From Flavobacteriaceae bacterium (GTDB lineage Bacteria > Bacteroidota > Bacteroidia > Flavobacteriales > Flavobacteriaceae): DNA of 64,000 nucleotides. This document shows, piece by piece, positions 44,848-55,665 of this stretch (within the stretch, counting starts at the first letter, position 1; each line of letters begins with the position of its first letter). Where the stretch lies: positions 64,497 through 128,496 of the forward strand of contig JAHEMZ010000002.1 in assembly GCA_024643385.1 (NCBI GenBank). The letters run 5' to 3'. The notes under the pieces were generated by a model. The model ran no database searches. It had not been told where the DNA came from and saw only the letters and a list, made by a program, of their open reading frames with translations. The translations under genes and the position numbers were made by a program.

Positions 44848-45657
44848 ATGTCAAAGATCATCCTTATCACAGGAGGTTCATCCGGTATTGGAAAAGCTAT
44901 GGGAGAATACCTTCACCAAAGAGGCCATAAGGTCTATGGCACCAGTCGCTTTCCTTCTAACTATGAGGGCACCTCAGCATTTCCTTTATTAGCCATGGAT
45001 GTAACCAAAAAGGAAACCATTGAAAGCACTATTGCGGAATTGACAGCTTTGGAAGGAAGAATAGATGTTGTTATCAACAATGCAGGGGTGGGGATCACTG
45101 GGCCGTTGGAAGAAACTCCAACCGAAGAGATGAAAAAAGCATTTGACACGAATCTTTATGGTCCGTTGGAAGTAATTAAAGCTGTTCTTCCCTTGATGCG
45201 AAAGCAAAAAAAAGGACTTATTATCAATGTCACGTCTATCGCGGGGTATATGGGACTTCCCTACAGAGCTATTTATTCAGCATCAAAGGGAGCGCTGGAA
45301 CTTGTTACGGAAGCCTATCGTATGGAAATTGCTCCTTTTGGAATTCACATGACGACTATCGCGCCCGGAGATTTTGCGACCAATATAGCGGCCGGCAGAT
45401 ACCATGTGCCTGTTCGGTCGGACTCACCTTATAAGGAGCCATATGGTAATACCTTAAAAATGATGAATGAACATGTGGACCAAGGAAGTGATCCGATCCT
45501 TATGGCTAAGGCTATACTTCGTATCATTGAGGCGCCGGCACCAAAGGTGCGCTATAAAGTAGGCTCCTTTATTCAGAAAATATCCGTTTTCCTAAAAAAT
45601 AATCTACCGGGGCGTACGTATGAAAAGATGCTAATGAAGCATTATAAACTGAAATAA
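44848..45657 (+). CDS. Short-chain dehydrogenase/reductase
   Basis: A 269-residue classical SDR. The cofactor motif ILITGGSSGIGKAMG (about 4-18), NNAGVG (about 80-85), the catalytic serine in NVTSIAGYMGLP and the YxxxK pair in YSASKGALE are complete. No acidic residue follows the second strand; KVYGTSRFP with an arginine favours NADPH. A C-terminal helix lies close to the basic tail. Its 3' end is about 95 bases before the transaldolase start; the SRP RNA terminates upstream. Substrate unknown. Confidence 0.9.
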   Translation: MSKIILITGGSSGIGKAMGEYLHQRGHKVYGTSRFPSNYEGTSAFPLLAMDVTKKETIESTIAELTALEGRIDVVINNAGVGITGPLEETPTEEMKKAFDTNLYGPLEVIKAVLPLMRKQKKGLIINVTSIAGYMGLPYRAIYSASKGALELVTEAYRMEIAPFGIHMTTIAPGDFATNIAAGRYHVPVRSDSPYKEPYGNTLKMMNEHVDQGSDPILMAKAILRIIEAPAPKVRYKVGSFIQKISVFLKNNLPGRTYEKMLMKHYKLK

Positions 45658-45723
45658 ATCCCATTGTGGAAAAATCGAATAGAAACTTTTTAGTTTAAGG
45701 TTTCAAACCATTTAAAGTTGGTG

Positions 45724-45731
45724 TATTTTTG
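45724..45731 (+). promoter_or_regulatory. Predicted -7 box of the transaldolase gene
   Basis: TATTTTTG matches TAnnTTTG, 22 bases before the ATG at 45754. It lies inside the alternative longer reading from 45718, which supports the downstream start. Confidence 0.55.
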
Positions 45732-45753
45732 TCCCAAATTTAAAACCATTTTC

Positions 45754-46407
45754 ATGAAATTTTTTATTGATACTGCAAATCTGGACCAAATACGTGAAGC
45801 CCAAAACCTTGGAGTGTTGGATGGCGTGACCACTAATCCTTCGCTAATGGCAAAAGAAGGTATTACAGGAAGAAATAATATTCTTAAACATTATGTAGAC
45901 ATCTGTAACATCGTGGATGGTGATGTTTCCGCGGAAGTGATTGCGACCGATTATGAAGGAATGATCAAAGAAGGGGAAGAACTAGCAGAACTTCACCCTC
46001 AGATCGTGGTAAAAGTACCCATGATTAAGGAAGGCATTAAAGCGATAAAATATTTTTCAGATAGAGGGATTAAAACCAACTGTACTCTGGTATTCTCAGC
46101 AGGACAAGCCTTATTGGCTGCGAAAGCAGGAGCTACTTATGTGTCCCCATTCATAGGACGGTTGGACGATATTTCAACGGATGGGTTGAACCTCATTTCA
46201 GAAATTAGACTCATTTACGATAACTACGGGTTTGAAACTCAAATTCTGGCTGCATCGGTTAGACATACCATGCATGTCATAGAATGTGCTAAATTGGGAT
46301 CAGATGTGATGACGGGACCGCTCTCTTCTATTGAAGGCTTGTTGAATCATCCACTAACCGATATAGGGTTGGCGAAATTTCTGGCAGATTATAAAAAAGG
46401 AAATTAA
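45754..46407 (+). CDS. fsa: Transaldolase / fructose-6-phosphate aldolase family
   Basis: A 217-residue class I aldolase of the small transaldolase (TalC/FSA) subfamily, interconverting sugar phosphates of the non-oxidative pentose phosphate pathway. [31 protein letters not shown] and [15 protein letters not shown] with Schiff-base lysine K87 are all diagnostic, as are [19 protein letters not shown] and SPFIGRLDD. The start is the ATG at 45754, 22 bases after a -7 box. Small family members can be either transaldolases or F6P aldolases; sequence alone does not decide. Confidence 0.92.
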   Translation: MKFFIDTANLDQIREAQNLGVLDGVTTNPSLMAKEGITGRNNILKHYVDICNIVDGDVSAEVIATDYEGMIKEGEELAELHPQIVVKVPMIKEGIKAIKYFSDRGIKTNCTLVFSAGQALLAAKAGATYVSPFIGRLDDISTDGLNLISEIRLIYDNYGFETQILAASVRHTMHVIECAKLGSDVMTGPLSSIEGLLNHPLTDIGLAKFLADYKKGN

Positions 46408-46410
46408 TTT

Positions 46411-46436
46411 AAAAGCTCCACAAGGAGCTTTTTTTT
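46411..46436. terminator. Intrinsic terminator after transaldolase, probably bidirectional
   Basis: A 9-bp stem (AAAAGCTCC at 46411-46419 with GGAGCTTTT at 46424-46432), 4-base loop, with T run to 46436 on the plus strand. It sits between the convergent transaldolase stop (46405-46407) and the stop of the minus-strand lipoprotein (46435). Confidence 0.85.
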
Positions 46437-47847
46437 ATTTATTCAGGAAACCCAACAATTGTTGTTCAATCTCCAGGCCGAAAATATTCGTATTTCCGTC
46501 CAGAATGATCCCTTTTGGGTTTACAACCATCGATTTGTTTACCGAATTTACCAACAGTTTCATTTCAGCATCGTCAAAATTCTCAAACTGATATTCGAAT
46601 TGAGGCGTATATCGTGAATTTTCAACTATGCGCATCCATTTTTTAAAATGATCATCCACATTGATCCCAATAAAATTAAATTCAGGATATTTCGAACGCA
46701 GTTCGTTTGCTCGGGTGTGAATTTTTCGATAATGTTTTGCAGATTGTGAAGACCAGAAATAGATAACGGTAGGTTTTTTAATAACGGTATGTAAATCTTT
46801 TACCGTGTTATCGGTTGTAAGTAGCGTCACATTGGGAATGTTATTACCCGGAACCAACTTCATGGTCGCTTCACCTAAGGCAATGAGTTCTCTGTGATCT
46901 GCAGGACTGGTATTCAATGATTTAAACACTTCCAACATTTTAGCTTCTTCTTGGGCGTTATCACCGTTTAGAAAATAACCTCCTACCGAATTTCTTAATA
47001 AACTATTCTTCAGGGAATCGTTGGTAATTAAACTGTCAATAATATAGGCCTTATGAAAATTATGGGTAAATGATTGGCGATCGAACGGAGCCTCTCCTTT
47101 ATATTTTTCAAAGGCGAGGTTATCGAGATAATAACCTAAGAATCTGAAATAAGGATAGTAATTACGCAAAGGTTCATTGCCCAGATCAATATTTTTTCTG
47201 AAAGCAAAGAATGCTTCCGGAATATCTATATTCTCGTCATATAATTGCCTTTTGGCATTGGCAGAGATATAAAGTTCCTTTTTGGAGTAAATACCATAGT
47301 CGATAGCAGCGTTAACAATAGCCTCATACCCTTTTGAAATCTCATTCCCTTCCATAAATAACTTAAAAAGATCCAAGCGTGATTGACGAATGGAATCCAT
47401 TTTAATTTCAAAATCGGAAGGCGAAATATTGTAATATGTAGGCAGGTTTCCATCAACTTGTTCATTCAGTAAAAATAATTCCATCAGAAAATTATTTTTT
47501 TCCGCTCCTTTCCCTGAATAAGATAATGACTCATCGAACTCGATCGTATTTACCCTCAGCATGATGCTGTCTCCGGGTTCAATATAGAGGGCCTGATATT
47601 CGAAATGTTGAAAAAAGTATATCCCCGGATCAACTTGCTCGATCTTGTAACGAAAGAAATTATTACCGTCAAGAAAAACAGTGTCTATGATATTACGATT
47701 GTGAGAGATGGTCACAAAATTGTTCTTGGGATTGACAATTTCTCCCCCAATCCAAGCGCTTCCACAACTATCCTGCTTTCCTGAATTATTACAGGAAAGG
47801 ATGAGTAAAAACGTACATAAAAGAAGTATTTTTTTAATCAATCGCAC
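46435..47847 (-). CDS. Thioredoxin-fold lipoprotein without CxxC
   Basis: A 470-residue lipoprotein (signal ending LLILSC) with a GTG start at 47847. The N-terminal part (about 25-110) resembles the DUF4369 beta domain common before TlpA-type thioredoxins. A helical middle follows, then a C-terminal thioredoxin fold (about 338-470) with PTVIYFWSSQSAKHYRK, FIGINVDDHFKKW and the ending SMVVNPKGIILDG. The positions of the usual CxxC are S369 and H372 (SAKH), and the fold has no cysteine at all, so disulfide chemistry is ruled out. A binding or scaffold role is likely (inference). It has its own -7 box upstream and is divergent from the ABC-F gene. Confidence 0.82.
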   Translation of the reverse strand: MRLIKKILLLCTFLLILSCNNSGKQDSCGSAWIGGEIVNPKNNFVTISHNRNIIDTVFLDGNNFFRYKIEQVDPGIYFFQHFEYQALYIEPGDSIMLRVNTIEFDESLSYSGKGAEKNNFLMELFLLNEQVDGNLPTYYNISPSDFEIKMDSIRQSRLDLFKLFMEGNEISKGYEAIVNAAIDYGIYSKKELYISANAKRQLYDENIDIPEAFFAFRKNIDLGNEPLRNYYPYFRFLGYYLDNLAFEKYKGEAPFDRQSFTHNFHKAYIIDSLITNDSLKNSLLRNSVGGYFLNGDNAQEEAKMLEVFKSLNTSPADHRELIALGEATMKLVPGNNIPNVTLLTTDNTVKDLHTVIKKPTVIYFWSSQSAKHYRKIHTRANELRSKYPEFNFIGINVDDHFKKWMRIVENSRYTPQFEYQFENFDDAEMKLLVNSVNKSMVVNPKGIILDGNTNIFGLEIEQQLLGFLNK

Positions 47848-47864
47848 AGCTATTGTATTCCCAA

Positions 47865-47872
47865 CAAAAATA
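47865..47872 (-). promoter_or_regulatory. Predicted -7 box of the thioredoxin-fold lipoprotein
   Basis: The minus strand reads TATTTTTG (TAnnTTTG), 17 bases before the GTG start at 47847. It faces away from the ABC-F box at 47956-47963. Confidence 0.5.
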
Positions 47873-47949
47873 ATAGACTACTGGTGGCTATAATGTTAAT
47901 TACTAGTTAAAGTATTTTTAATAGCCCCAACCATCATTTATCCCATTGA

Positions 47950-49620
<1,671 letters not shown>

Positions 49621-49623
49621 ATT

Positions 49624-49836
49624 TTATTCGAATTCAGTCACCACTTTTCGGGCCCTTTCTTCCTCATCCGGTCGCACAAATAATTGTGTTTGATCAGGTA
49701 TTGAAGCAGTAAATCCCGCCATGACACTGCTATTGTGGTCATTGCGTTCCACCGGTGTGATCCCTAATTCATCGAGTGCGGCGATGATTCCTTTTGCGAC
49801 CAGAGAAGGTCCTGTATAAATTCGTATCATACTCAT
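49624..49836 (-). CDS. DUF2007 domain protein
   Basis: A 70-residue soluble protein matching DUF2007 (a putative signal-transducing, PII-like small domain). RIYTGPSLVAKGIIAALDELGI in the first half and TQLFVRPDEEERARKVVTEF in the second are typical. Its ATG overlaps the TAA of the upstream membrane protein (TAATG at 49834-49838), so the two are translationally coupled. Function unknown. Confidence 0.85.
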   Translation of the reverse strand: MSMIRIYTGPSLVAKGIIAALDELGITPVERNDHNSSVMAGFTASIPDQTQLFVRPDEEERARKVVTEFE

Positions 49837-50558
49837 TAGGCATTATAATATTTACTGTCCCAAATTGCCTCGTTGAAATTCTTTCCCTTCGCAAATCCAT
49901 AAAAAAGTACAACACCACCCACCGCTTTGAACATAAAGAGGAAGAGCAATAAATATTCACTTGCACTGGGGCTTCCTTTAGTGAAAATTTGCATGGGTGA
50001 AATCCAAGTCAAAAATAAGCTCAATAAAAATAGGGTAAAAATCAAGTTTTCAAAATTTCGATAGGGCCACATCAACCATTTTCGAAGTGGATGTAGATCG
50101 TTCCCCCATTTATGAATTAAATAGTAGTAATCATTTCCCATCGGAACAAAAAGCAGCGGATCGTCTGCATTTTCCAGTTTTAGCAATTGCGCGGGCGCCA
50201 TGATCTTAAATTTTTTTAATCGTGTTTTATGCAGATCTTCTAAGGTACGGATTTCCGAGATGGCTTCTTCAGGAAAATCACCTTTAAAGTAACGGGCATC
50301 TAAAAACCGTAAGCGAAATTCCACGCAGGTATTTTGAATATCGTGGATATGAAAAATACGTGATGTTTCCAATAAATTGAAATCCTTTGGAAAGTTGCTT
50401 TCGGCAGTATCGGCCGTAATTAGTTCTTGTTTAATTGCCGATCGATGCAGCTCGTTTGTTTTAAAGATATCTTGTACTTCTGCTAAGATGTCTTCGGGGG
50501 AAATTCTTCTCCTTCGTTTTTGCTTCAGCTCGAGCTCGATATTCGTTTTGGATAGCAT
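49836..50558 (-). CDS. Uncharacterised two-helix membrane protein
   Basis: A 240-residue protein. A basic N-terminus (MLSKTNIELELKQKRRRR) and a cytoplasmic alpha/beta domain (about 20-165) are followed by two membrane helices (about 175-192 and 200-222) and a short tail. LLKLENADDPLLFVPMGNDYYYLIHKWGNDL lies just before the first helix (key features: MGNDYYYLIHKW). I do not recognise a family. It is coupled to the DUF2007 gene downstream, which may regulate or bind its cytoplasmic part (inference). Confidence 0.65.
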   Translation of the reverse strand: MLSKTNIELELKQKRRRRISPEDILAEVQDIFKTNELHRSAIKQELITADTAESNFPKDFNLLETSRIFHIHDIQNTCVEFRLRFLDARYFKGDFPEEAISEIRTLEDLHKTRLKKFKIMAPAQLLKLENADDPLLFVPMGNDYYYLIHKWGNDLHPLRKWLMWPYRNFENLIFTLFLLSLFLTWISPMQIFTKGSPSASEYLLLFLFMFKAVGGVVLFYGFAKGKNFNEAIWDSKYYNA

Positions 50559-50792
50559 CGCATTTTTTTTTTGCTAAAAATAAATACAAATTGGTAGTCT
50601 TCCAATTATTTAACAATTCCTAAGCAACCATCATTTTTAAGGGGATTATAAAGAATAGAATGCCTTGGTGGACTCATATATATCTTTCATTCAAATCGGA
50701 AAAGGGTTGAGTTTAAGAACTGTAATACCATGCATTTCATTAGAAGAAAAATAATCGATTATCTGTTTCTATGAGTTGAGGCGTTTGTGCAT

Positions 50793-50818
50793 AAAAAAGA
50801 GGAAGTATCACTTCCTCT
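50793..50818 (-). terminator. Intrinsic terminator of pheT
   Basis: A 9-bp stem (AGAGGAAGT at 50798-50806 with ACTTCCTCT at 50810-50818), 3-base loop, and six T on the minus strand (complement of 50793-50798). It lies a few bases beyond the pheT TAG at 50824. Confidence 0.85.
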
Positions 50819-50823
50819 ATTTT

Positions 50824-53250
50824 CTATCGTAAGGTAGCGCCAAAATCGTTTTCAAAGCGCTGTTTCAACTTACTCATGATCTTGTCAATCTGCTTATCGG
50901 TAAGTGTTTTCGTGTCGTCCTGCAGGGTAAAACTCAACGCATAGCTCTTTTTTCCGGCAGGCAAGTTCTTTCCGGTATAAACATCAAATAGAGAAACTTC
51001 TTTCAATAATTCTTTTTCCGTCTGCAAGGCAGCTTTTTGTAGATCGTCAAAACGAACAGATTGATCTAAAAGTAGGGCGAAGTCTCGCTTTACTTTTGGA
51101 AATTTTGAGATCGGTTGAATAAAGAAATTGGCGGTTGGAATTTCATTCAGTATTGCGTCCCAGTCAAAGTCGGCATAGAGTACCTCGGCTTCGATATCAA
51201 AATGTTTGGTCACTTTTTTTGAGACAACACCTAACTCCACTAAACTTTTTTTATTCTTCTGAATACAAATTCCTTCTGAAAAGAGGCTGTTCTCGGTAGA
51301 CTTTTCTTTATGTTGAGTAATGCCTAATCGTTCTAAAATAGCCATTACCACGCCTTTTAGGTAGAAAAAGCCAATGTCTTCCGTGGGGTAGGTCCAGGAT
51401 TCTTCCCATTTTTTACCAGAAAGTAACAATGACAAGTGTTTTTTCTCTTCTCTTCCGTTTGTATAACTATGATAGGTTTTACCATATTCAAACAACTTCA
51501 GGGAAGTTGCCTTTCTGTTTTTATTAAATGCTAATGATTCTAATCCACCGAACAACATCGATTGACGTAACACACCAAGATCCTTGCTCAATGGATTGAG
51601 CATGGTTACGTGAAAGGCTTCATTTACTTGGTCCGTCAGTTGCGCATACGCTGCCTGGGTTAGCGAATTATTCAACATCTCGTGGAAACCAAGTGCGGTT
51701 AGCTGTTCCCCAATTTTATTCTGAATCTTGTAATCCTCTACTTTTTGAGTGGTAGCAATAGAAGCGTTCAATTTAGTTGTGGTCTGAATATTATTGTAGC
51801 CATACACGCGCAAGATCTCCTCGATCACGTCTGCTTCTCGGGTAACGTCGTTCCGATAGGCCGGGATGGTCATGCCAATTCCGGATTCGGTAACATTATT
51901 AATTTTAATATCCAAAGAGGTTAAAATAGACTTTATAGTCTCTCGGGGTATTTCCTCTCCGATCAATTGCGTCGCATTGTCAAAGTTTAGCACCACTTGA
52001 TGATCTTTGATCTTTGTAGGGTAGATGTCCACTAAATCACTAGTGATCTGCCCTCCGGCGATCTCTTCCATCATAATGGCGGCCACCATCAAGGCGTATT
52101 CGGTGATAGATGGGTCGATCCCTCGTTCAAATCGGAAGGAGGCATCGGTACTAAGTCCGTGTCGTTTGGCGGTCTTTCGAATAGCAATAGGATTGAAATA
52201 GGCGCTTTCCAGAAAAATACTCGTTGTTTTATCGGTCACTCCACTTTCCATTCCTCCAAATACACCGGCAATACACATTGGTTTTTCCGCATCACAAATC
52301 ATCAGGTCTTCTTCGTGTAATTCACGAACTATTCCGTCCAATGTGGTAAATTTCGTCCCTGTAGGTAAGGTTCTCACCACTACCTTTTTTCCTCCTATCT
52401 TCTGAGCATCGAAGGCATGAAGGGGTTGTCCTAAGTCGTGCAGAATATAGTTGGTTATGTCCACGACATTGTTAATAGGGGACAAGCCAATCGATTTTAA
52501 TCGGTTTTGAAGCCAAGCAGGAGATTCTTGTACTTTTAAGCCGCTAATGGTCACACCGCAATACCTGGGTGCTAATTCTTTCTGAATGACTTCCACATCT
52601 ATCTTCAGGGTTCTATTCTCGATATGATAACTGCTAGTGGAAGGAGTGATCAGTTCTAAAGAAATATCCTTCTGAAGAAATCCTGCCCTAAGGTCTCTGG
52701 CAACGCCCCAATGACTCATTGCATCGGCTCTGTTAGGAGTTAAACCGATCTCAAAAACAGCATCGTTCTCCACATCGAACAATTCAGCTACAGGAGCACC
52801 CGGTGAAAGCTTTTCGTCGAGGATCATGATGCCGTCATGACTTTCACCTAAACCTAATTCATCTTCCGCACAGATCATCCCACAGCTTTCCTCTCCGCGG
52901 ATCTTTCCTTTTTTAATTTCCCATGGATTTCCGTCCTTATCGTAAAGAATAGTTCCTAGGGTTGCCACGGGTACTTTTTGTCCTTTTGCCACGTTAGGCG
53001 CTCCGCATACGATCTGCACGGGGTCAGATTCGCCAATATCGACCAAGGTCACTTTCAATCGATCGGCATTGGAATGTTGGGTGCATTCCAGCACATGCCC
53101 TACGACAACGCCTTGAAGTCCGCCCGGGATCGATTCGAATGATTCAATACCTTCTACTTCCAAACCCAGATCGGTTAGTAGGTTTCCGGTATCTTCTGGA
53201 TTCCAAGGAATATTGATGTATTGTTTGAGCCAGTTATACGATATTTTCAT
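50824..53250 (-). CDS. pheT: Phenylalanyl-tRNA synthetase beta subunit
   Basis: An 808-residue subunit that pairs with PheS to charge tRNA-Phe and carries the editing domain. The canonical start MKISYNWLKQYINIPW is the ATG at 53250. The EMAP-type tRNA-binding domain (about 40-150: VVVGHVLECTQHSNADRLKV), the B3/B4 editing domain (about 215-390: NVVDITNYILHDLGQPLHAFDA), the B5 domain and the C-terminal anticodon-binding FDX domain (about 715-808: SKFPKVKRDFALLLD, FDVYTGKNLPAGKKSYALS) are in order. pheS is not in the window. Preceded by its own -7 box. Confidence 0.96.
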   Translation of the reverse strand: MKISYNWLKQYINIPWNPEDTGNLLTDLGLEVEGIESFESIPGGLQGVVVGHVLECTQHSNADRLKVTLVDIGESDPVQIVCGAPNVAKGQKVPVATLGTILYDKDGNPWEIKKGKIRGEESCGMICAEDELGLGESHDGIMILDEKLSPGAPVAELFDVENDAVFEIGLTPNRADAMSHWGVARDLRAGFLQKDISLELITPSTSSYHIENRTLKIDVEVIQKELAPRYCGVTISGLKVQESPAWLQNRLKSIGLSPINNVVDITNYILHDLGQPLHAFDAQKIGGKKVVVRTLPTGTKFTTLDGIVRELHEEDLMICDAEKPMCIAGVFGGMESGVTDKTTSIFLESAYFNPIAIRKTAKRHGLSTDASFRFERGIDPSITEYALMVAAIMMEEIAGGQITSDLVDIYPTKIKDHQVVLNFDNATQLIGEEIPRETIKSILTSLDIKINNVTESGIGMTIPAYRNDVTREADVIEEILRVYGYNNIQTTTKLNASIATTQKVEDYKIQNKIGEQLTALGFHEMLNNSLTQAAYAQLTDQVNEAFHVTMLNPLSKDLGVLRQSMLFGGLESLAFNKNRKATSLKLFEYGKTYHSYTNGREEKKHLSLLLSGKKWEESWTYPTEDIGFFYLKGVVMAILERLGITQHKEKSTENSLFSEGICIQKNKKSLVELGVVSKKVTKHFDIEAEVLYADFDWDAILNEIPTANFFIQPISKFPKVKRDFALLLDQSVRFDDLQKAALQTEKELLKEVSLFDVYTGKNLPAGKKSYALSFTLQDDTKTLTDKQIDKIMSKLKQRFENDFGATLR

Positions 53251-53271
53251 TTTAAAATGCTTATCAAGCCG

Positions 53272-53279
53272 CAAAGATA
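53272..53279 (-). promoter_or_regulatory. Predicted -7 box of pheT
   Basis: The minus strand reads TATCTTTG (TAnnTTTG), 21 bases before the pheT ATG at 53250. It implies pheT is transcribed independently of recG. Confidence 0.55.
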
Positions 53280-53415
53280 GTGTTTCACTTTTTTTTGCCG
53301 GAGGTTAAAATTTGAAATTTATATAATTTTAGGTAGGGAAATTATTGATTCAGTTGTTCTATTATTGATCTGGCATGTAAGTGTCATGAATTGTTTGGTT
53401 GTTTAGTTAGTTGTT

Positions 53416-53463
53416 AAACATACCTCTGTAATTGAAAAAGAAATTATAGGGGTATGTTTTTTT
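53416..53463 (+). terminator. Strong hairpin with plus-strand T run between recG and pheT
   Basis: An 18-base inverted repeat (53416-53433 with 53442-53459), 8-base loop. As plus-strand RNA all 18 positions pair, two as G-U; on the minus strand those two become A-C mismatches. The plus strand runs into seven T (53457-53463), the minus strand does not. As a terminator it therefore points against both flanking genes (recG and pheT, both minus). It may still act weakly at the recG 3' end. Confidence 0.6.
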
Positions 53464-55567
53464 ATGATATATAGTTCCAAATATTTTGAAATTTCACCAA
53501 TGCCGCATAAGCGTTCTTGATTGGTAAGTTTTGAGGATCGGACAAAGAAGAATCACTCTTAAGTACCTGAAAAGCATACCCTCTGGCGATTTTTAATATT
53601 TCGGCATCTTTTATTATATCGGCAATACGTAAATTTAAGACACCGCTTTGCTGAGTCCCCATAAGATCTCCCGGTCCCCGTAATTTGAGATCTACTTCGC
53701 TAATTTCAAATCCATCATTGGTGCTCACCATTGTTTCTATGCGCGTTTTAGCGTCTGCGGATAATTTATGACTTGTCATCAAAATGCAGTAACTCTGTTC
53801 GGCTCCTCGGCCTACGCGACCTCTTAACTGGTGCAATTGCGATAGGCCAAAACGTTCTGCGCTTTCAACAACCATTACAGTTGCGTTAGGAACATCCACA
53901 CCCACTTCAATGACGGTGGTTGCCACCATGATCTGGGTTTCACCTCGCACAAACCGATTCATTTCATATTCCTTATCGGCAGGCTTCATTTGGCCATGAA
54001 CAATAGAAACTTGGTATTGAGACGCAGGGAATTCGCGAACGATACTTTCATATCCGTCCATCAGATCTTTATAATCCAAGGCTTCACTTTCCTGGATTAA
54101 TGGATATACAACATATACCTGTCTTCCTTTACTGATCTCATCTTTTAGAAATCGAAACACCTTTAAACGATTTGAATCATAACGATGCACAGTTTTAATA
54201 TTTTTTCGACCCGGAGGTAATTCATCAATAATACTCACGTCCAGATCACCATAGACACTCATGGCAAGTGTTCGGGGTATAGGGGTGGCGGTCATGATCA
54301 AAATATTGGGAGGTTGCACATTTTTATGCCAAAGTTTGCTTCGTTGAGCGACTCCAAAACGATGCTGTTCGTCCACAATGGCGAGACCCAAATTTTTAAA
54401 TTGGACGACATCTTCCAATAGGGCATGAGTGCCAATTAAAAGCTGAAGCTCTCCATTTTGAAGTTTTTCATGAATTTCTTTTCTATTTGAAGTATTAGTT
54501 GAGCCTGTAAGTATATTAATACTGATATTCAATTTATTACACCACTCAAGTAAACTGTTATAGTGTTGAACTGACAAAATTTCAGTCGGGGCCATTAAAC
54601 AAGCTTGAAAACCGTTGTCAAGTGCTATTAACATTGACATGAACGCTACAATGGTCTTTCCGGAACCTACATCACCTTGCAGTAAACGATTCATTTGTGC
54701 CTCACTGCCTAAATCCTTCCGAATTTCTTTGATCACTCGCTTTTGGGCTTCGGTTAAATCGAAGGGTAAATGCGACGTAAAAAAGGAGTTGAAGTAAGTT
54801 CCAACATTTGAAAAAGTATATCCTTTAATTCTGCTTTTATGCAACATATTTTTTCGAACCAGTTGCAATTGAATGAAAAATAGCTCTTCAAATTTCAATC
54901 GGTATTGTGCTCTTGCCAATAAATTCTGACTCTTTGGGAAATGGATATTAAAGAGCGCTTCACTTTTAGCTAAAAGTTTAAGTTCATTCAGTATGCTGGA
55001 AGAAAGTGTTTCCGAAAACTTGCTGTGGGTATCTATAAATAGGTTTTGGATAAGTGTACTAATCACTTTATTGGTGATTCCGCTATTCGAAAGCTTTTCC
55101 GTGGAAGGATAGATGGGCTGCATGGCAGATCGAAGACTCTTTTCATGCGCTTCCAATAATTCTAATTCAGGATGAGGCATGGAAAATCCATTATTGAACC
55201 AATTGGTCTTCCCAAAAATCACATACGCTTCATTGAGCTTTAGATTTTCTCGGATCCATTTATGCCCTCTGAACCATACCAGTTCCATTTCACCGGTATC
55301 ATCCGTAAAGGTTGCTACCAGGCGTTTCCCTCTTTTTTGTTCCACCGTTTTGATATGAATGATCTTGCCAACGATCTGTACTTCGGCATTGGTTTTTTGG
55401 AGTTCTGAGATCTTATAATATTGTGTTCTATCCAAATAACGATGGGGAAACAGGTGTAAAAGGTCTTGAAAAGTGAATATGCCCAACTCCTTTTTTAATA
55501 GATCGGCTCTGTTAGGACCGACTCCTTTTAGATATTCAATAGGTGTTTGCAGGAAATTGGGATTCAT
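53462..55567 (-). CDS. recG: ATP-dependent DNA helicase RecG
   Basis: A 701-residue branched-DNA helicase that regresses stalled forks and processes Holliday junctions. The N-terminal wedge/OB domain (about 1-200) includes LKGVGPNRADLLKKELGI and ATFTDDTGEMELVWF. Helicase motifs follow: GDVGSGKTIVAF (motif I), IVDEQHRFGV (motif II), MTATPIPRTLAM (motif III) and the C-terminal ATTVIEVGVDVPNATVMVVE and QLHQLRGRVGRG (motifs V-VI). Everything looks intact and of normal length. Divergent from the M1 aminopeptidase gene. Confidence 0.97.
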   Translation of the reverse strand: MNPNFLQTPIEYLKGVGPNRADLLKKELGIFTFQDLLHLFPHRYLDRTQYYKISELQKTNAEVQIVGKIIHIKTVEQKRGKRLVATFTDDTGEMELVWFRGHKWIRENLKLNEAYVIFGKTNWFNNGFSMPHPELELLEAHEKSLRSAMQPIYPSTEKLSNSGITNKVISTLIQNLFIDTHSKFSETLSSSILNELKLLAKSEALFNIHFPKSQNLLARAQYRLKFEELFFIQLQLVRKNMLHKSRIKGYTFSNVGTYFNSFFTSHLPFDLTEAQKRVIKEIRKDLGSEAQMNRLLQGDVGSGKTIVAFMSMLIALDNGFQACLMAPTEILSVQHYNSLLEWCNKLNISINILTGSTNTSNRKEIHEKLQNGELQLLIGTHALLEDVVQFKNLGLAIVDEQHRFGVAQRSKLWHKNVQPPNILIMTATPIPRTLAMSVYGDLDVSIIDELPPGRKNIKTVHRYDSNRLKVFRFLKDEISKGRQVYVVYPLIQESEALDYKDLMDGYESIVREFPASQYQVSIVHGQMKPADKEYEMNRFVRGETQIMVATTVIEVGVDVPNATVMVVESAERFGLSQLHQLRGRVGRGAEQSYCILMTSHKLSADAKTRIETMVSTNDGFEISEVDLKLRGPGDLMGTQQSGVLNLRIADIIKDAEILKIARGYAFQVLKSDSSLSDPQNLPIKNAYAALVKFQNIWNYIS

Positions 55568-55665
55568 ACCAACGAAAATACCAAAATCCTTTGAAGACCT
55601 GATTACCCAACTATTTTTTCTGCAAATTAATGTTTACATTGGTCATTAAATTGCTCTTCTTCGTG

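Noticed and set aside
50559..50823. Possible small gene or RNA in the gap before pheT's end
   Set aside because: Only frames under 20 codons; the sole structure is the pheT terminator at the end.
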